Below are positions 59,732 through 64,000 of a stretch of 64,000 nt of DNA, one piece after another. The notes below the pieces were generated by a model that saw only the letters and a program-made list of their open reading frames with translations, searched no databases and had not been told where the DNA came from. Each line of letters begins with the position of its first letter. The first letter of the stretch is position 1. Position numbers and translations under genes: made by a program. The DNA comes from Ciborinia camelliae (taxonomy: Eukaryota > Ascomycota > Leotiomycetes > Helotiales > Sclerotiniaceae), in assembly GCA_025890175.1 (NCBI GenBank), contig JANPYM010000007.1, positions 2,603,063 to 2,667,062 of the forward strand. The letters run 5' to 3'.

Positions 59732-61620
59732 ATGGAGAAAGACGCTGCGAATGCGCATTCCCCAGAGGTCATCCCAGTTCATGCAGAAGACCAAGCAGAT
59801 TATCGCACAGATACTCCGGTTACGATCAACCAGGATGGCTGGAAGTATAAGCATCGTCGACTCCTTGGTACTACCTTTTGGTATGCATCTCCTCGAGTTC
59901 AACTTACCATGGTCGCTTTCGTCTGCTTCCTCTGCCCTGGCATGTTCAATGCGCTTGGCGGCCTTGGTGGTGGTGGAAAGTCAGATCCGACTCTTGCAGA
60001 TAATATGGTGAGACATTTATTCTTTTATATCAATCTTATTATAGATCAAAAATTGTCTCTCGGCTTTTGCGATAATTCTTTAGATTTCCCGATCTAGAAT
60101 TCGGAATCTTCGTGGTCACGAATTCTTTTGCTAATATGATATTTCCTAGAACACCGCTCTTTATTCTACCTTTGCAGTTTTTGCTTTCTTCGGTGGAACC
60201 TTCGTCAATAAATTGGGTATCAAGGTTTGTTTGGCCTTCGGTGGTATTGGATATTGCATTTACGCAATCTCTCTTCTCGCCTCTGTTCACGCAAATGTTG
60301 GTGGCTTCAATATCTTCGCTGGTGCACTCCTTGGTGTCTGTGCTGGTCTTCTATGGACTGCCCAAGGAACTATCATGGTTTCATACCCATATGAAGGTGA
60401 CAAGGGCAAATACTTTGGTACTTTCTGGGCCGTCTTCAACTTTGGTGCTGTTCTTGGTGCTTTGGTATGTTATGATTTAAATTTTATCCTCGCCCTCCAT
60501 ATTTGCAAGTCTATATGTGTATCTTGCGTTGCTCTTTCAAGTTTCCGGTTTCTTCCACATGAGCATTTCTTTATAGAAAAGAAAACTCCGCTGCGCCACC
60601 ATTCCAACTACATCCTGAAGACTAGACTAACATGACTTTTAGATCCCACTTGGTCAAAATATCAATGTCAAAACTAACAGCACTGTAACGGATGGCACTT
60701 ATATTGCATTCATCATCCTCATGTTCCTTGGCGCTTGTCTCGCTCTCCTATTATGTAACGCCGACGATATTGTCCGACCAGATGGTACCAAAGTTGTCCT
60801 CATGAAGCACCCATCATGGAAATCCGAATTCATCGGACTCTACGACACTATCGCTCATGAACCCTTGATCATTCTCCTCTTTCCCATGTTCTGGGCTTCT
60901 AACTGGTTCTACACTTACCAACAAAATGGCATGAACGCTGCTGTTTTCGACACCCGCACCCGTGCTCTCAATAACGTCTTGTACTGGGGTGCTCAGATTT
61001 TCGGCGCTCTCATCTTCGGTTTCGGTCTTGACGCTGGCAATGTCCGTCGTTCGGTTCGTGCCAAGTCTGCCCTTGCTTTCCTCTTCGTCATCACCATGAT
61101 TACCTGGGGTGGTGGATACGCCTTTGTCCAGACCTATTCTCGTGAAAGCACCAACTCGACCACTGGAGATTACATTCCTGTTGATTGGACTGATGGTGGC
61201 AAGAAATACGTCGGTCCCATGTTCCTCTACATCTTCTATGGTTTCTTCGATTCCGCATGGCAAGGATGTGTTTACTGGTTTATGGGTGCCCTCTCCAACT
61301 CGGGACGTAAATCGGCAAATTATGTCGGATTTTACAAGGGTATTCAATCGGCTGGTGGCGCTGTCATGTGGGCATTGGATGCTAGGAAGCTTTCATACCA
61401 CAATGAGTTCTTGAGCAATTGGATTCTCCTCGCCGTCTCCATCCTCATCGCCGCTCCCGTTATCTTCTTGAGAATCAAGGATACCGTTACCGTCGAGGAA
61501 GATTTGAAGGGCACGGATGAGACGCTCGCCGATGTGGTTCCAGAAGGACATGCGGAGAAGATGGGTGGTGCTCATGAATTGAATACTCATGGACATCATG
61601 ATCGCACCGATGCCGTCTAG
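59732..61620 (+). CDS. UNC93-like major-facilitator membrane protein
   Basis: Three exons (59732-60007, 60150-60464, 60643-61620), all phase 0, give 522 residues with about 11-12 membrane spans. It starts MEKDAANAHSPEV with a cytosolic head. Family-like stretches are QLTMVAFVCFLCPGMFNALGGLGGGG, NTALYSTFAVFAFFGGTFVNKLG, GVCAGLLWTAQGTIMVSYP, WFYTYQQNGMNAAVFDTRTRALNN and YWFMGALSNSGRKSANYVGFYKGIQSAGGA. It ends in a soluble His-rich tail. The match is to the fungal UNC93/DUF895 group (S. pombe SPAC922.05c-like). The transported substrate is unknown. Codon use is rich in C-ending codons, suggesting high expression. Confidence 0.88.
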
Positions 61621-64000
61621 ATTCTCATTTCCTCTTCTTCTACACAATTCTCTTCTTTTCTCGACCTACTTTACTTCATTTACTTTGCTTTGGAATAACA
61701 TTTCTACGGTCTTGCGCGCGTCTCGAGATTGGGGATTTAAGTATAGATTGGGATGGATGAATGGATAGATGAATGGATGGGACGGATAGCGCTCTTTTTT
61801 TCTTTTCTCCTTTTACGATCGATCGATGGCTTCTTTCTTATTAACATCACCATCGCCATCGCCAAGCCAATCAACTTTGCTATTCCTCCCCCCATCCATC
61901 ATATCTGCTCACTCACACGCCCAACTCAGCCAAATCTTCGCTTCTTTCTTCTCGCGTCATCCATCCATCCATCTATCTTTCATTACTTCTTTCGATTTCG
62001 ATTTCGACCACCACATTTCCGCGAGAAGTTTGATCAATCCATACAAGGCCTGGTTTTTGATAGAGTTGGGTAGGTGATTGATTAATAACTCCTTTTCCTT
62101 TCGGATACGGAAGGGGTTTGATTTGGGTCTGGCTGGGGGTTTTTTCTGTTATCGCATCGTATCTTGACGAGTTTTTCTTCTCTCTCTCTCTGTGGGGCTG
62201 AGGGAACGGAGGGAGGGACGGGGTTTTCGGGGATGGGAGGGGGGAGGTTTTTCTTTTCTCGCCATCTTCTTCTTATTGATTAGATCAATAGTTGCCTCTC
62301 TAGGTACGTACTTATGTGTCTTTTTGATTCTATTATAGATCAATAGACGAGATGGTTTATGAATGGTATGGAATGGTATGGCTTGGTATGGCTTGGCATA
62401 TGAATGGTATGGCTGGCTGGCATATGGATTATGATATGTATGATACACACAACACAATACAACTACCTAGTCTAGTCTAGTCTAGTCTAGTTTAATGATC
62501 TACAAATAAATGAAATGGGGTGACTCCCGAGTTTTCACAAACAATATATCCATACCTATATTTAGTGATGAAATAATTAATGATATCCAGTGGGAAAGTC
62601 AGTTTGCTGTGATGTGATGTGATATGATATGACAGTGCAACTTGAAATGACAGGCATTTTATATCCTTATTGTAAATGGGGTTTGATTCTATACGCCGTA
62701 TACTACCCCCATTACAGCCTCTCAAAACAGAACTTGACTAGAAAATCTCTCTAGAGTCTAGCTATTTCCATCGAAATCCCTATATTTCTTCATACCACTA
62801 ATTCAAATATGATACCCGCATCTACCCATCTCCATTTTCTTCCCCGTATCACTACTCTAGGACTTTTATTAGAATACTAGGGCGCACCGCTAGGAGCTCA
62901 TTTGGAATTTTAAAAAGTGCTGTTGGGTGGAAAAGTTGAAATCGGAAGCTTGAGGTTCGCCTACTTTTCCAAAATAGTAACAGAACGATCAGGAAAAAGA
63001 GAATAAATTGTAAAAGGTTTGTATAAATACACTTAATTGCGATACAAATGAATAATTCATCAATCCAATGAGTTGAGTTATTATGGTTGATGGTAGTTGA
63101 GGGAGCCACTCTGCTCTGTAGACAGAACTTTCTTATCCTTTTAATAAATGTCACCGATACATTCAACATGGAAGCAATTCTTGAATCCAAACTCGCGGAG
63201 TTTATTCTTCCTATCATAACACAACCAACCACTATGGAAGAAACCGGCGAGAGTGATTATAACAACCTTCATTGAAGGAAGCCCCCCGGCGCTCGAAGGC
63301 CTCTCGTCCTGCATACAGGTTTCCAACTTGTAGGTTTCTGTCTTCACCCGTAGAAAACGTTCTTAAAGTACTGAAATGGGCTTGTACAATGAAACTTGAA
63401 AGGAGCAAATATATATTCAGTTAATAAAACATCAATGGGACGAGAATACTGAGCTGGTAGTCCTGATTATCGCAGTGACGGTGTTGAAATTTTCAATCTG
63501 CATAGCTGTTCTCAACTGAGAGGACAGGCTTAACGATTCAATACCTAGGTACTCGGATTGAAAAATAACATCTAATCCCTCTATGTTCAAATGAGGTACC
63601 AAAACGAATGTTAGAGGGTCTACCTAGGATGAGGTCTGTTGGGTGAAAGCCGTTCCAGGTTATACCAGGAAATGGGACAGAAGGCTGAGACAAGTGGGTA
63701 AGCCTCGGTTATCTTAAACTGGCGGGACTGAAATCCCCGGTGAGGCTGTCTCCTTACTTCGTCGTGATTATAATGATTTGATTTTACTCCACTTTTCTGG
63801 CCGCTTTTATATTTCTTAATTCTGCCATTCTTGAACCTTAATTTGAAAGCACACATCGATACCGGTCAGCCAGTTTAGAACGACGAGTGACTGGACAGCA
63901 ACAATTCCTGTCATACATACATACATCAGACGAACTTCGATTAATTTTACTCCATTAATTATATGGCTCGTATAGTCATGATAACTACAATTCTTAAAAT
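61621..64000. other. Intergenic to window end, simple repeats only
   Basis: 3' flank of the UNC93-like gene. Then GGATGGATGAAT runs near 61750-61785, a CATCGCCAT run near 61850, GGTATGG repeats at 62365-62415, CTAGT repeats at about 62467-62490 and TGTGA/TATGA repeats near 62612. Small frames at 62852-63232 and 63087-63275 overlap on opposite strands and have no support. Confidence 0.55.

Noticed and set aside
62852..63275. Overlapping frames on both strands near the right end
   Set aside because: Neither has domain-like sequence; they overlap antisense in an AT-rich spacer.

Overview
The window is nuclear DNA of a filamentous ascomycete. Short introns of about 45-260 bp with GT...CTAAC/CTAAT...AG signals run through the genes. 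Fungus-typical families are present: 2EXR, an AMID-like oxidoreductase, nitroalkane oxidase, Spo7, an NCS2 purine permease and an UNC93-like carrier. The gaps are AT-rich and dotted with the palindromic motif CCTAGGTA. Overall style suggests Leotiomycetes, perhaps Sclerotiniaceae (Botrytis/Sclerotinia/Monilinia relatives); that placement is an inference, not shown by the sequence.

Layout. 0-7 kb: the 3' part of a kinase-like gene, an intact NCS2/NAT purine permease, then a simple-sequence-rich spacer with a 140-bp hexanucleotide microsatellite. 7.4-10.8 kb: two decayed genes (an SDR fragment and a rhodopsin-like membrane protein with frame breaks) and dispersed repeats. 10.8-18.6 kb: intact three-exon nitroalkane oxidase, a 2EXR protein, a secreted SMP-30-like propeller protein, and THI4 (thiazole synthase), whose leader carries a clear TPP riboswitch aptamer. 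20-33.8 kb: a gene-poor, AT- and repeat-rich compartment with an AT-hook protein, a tandem pair of lineage-type Myb/SANT-like 'DPWP' proteins, dispersed repeats, and a structured-RNA candidate with RNase P/MRP-like features. 33.9-39.8 kb: housekeeping lipid and redox genes (Spo7, a Cld1/ABHD4-5-type hydrolase, an AMID-like FAD oxidoreductase). 41.7-48 kb: a C2H2 zinc-finger gene, a perfect MITE, a third DPWP-family gene, a GC-rich TACCCG palindrome island, a 750-bp fold-back element and a second 2EXR gene. 50-64 kb: a coiled-coil protein, GFA1 (entry enzyme of chitin precursor synthesis) with an extraordinary 5' micro-exon structure, and an UNC93-like transporter, separated by long simple-sequence spacers.

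There is no operon logic; genes are independent. The most noteworthy items are the GFA1 5' end (an 8-nt start exon plus an 11-nt micro-exon that together encode the catalytic N-terminal Cys), the DPWP gene family with evolving C-terminal tandem repeats, the RNase P/MRP-like RNA candidate, and the TPP riboswitch. Exon coordinates given here were derived by hand from splice signals, reading-frame continuity and family alignment remembered from general knowledge; no searches were run.
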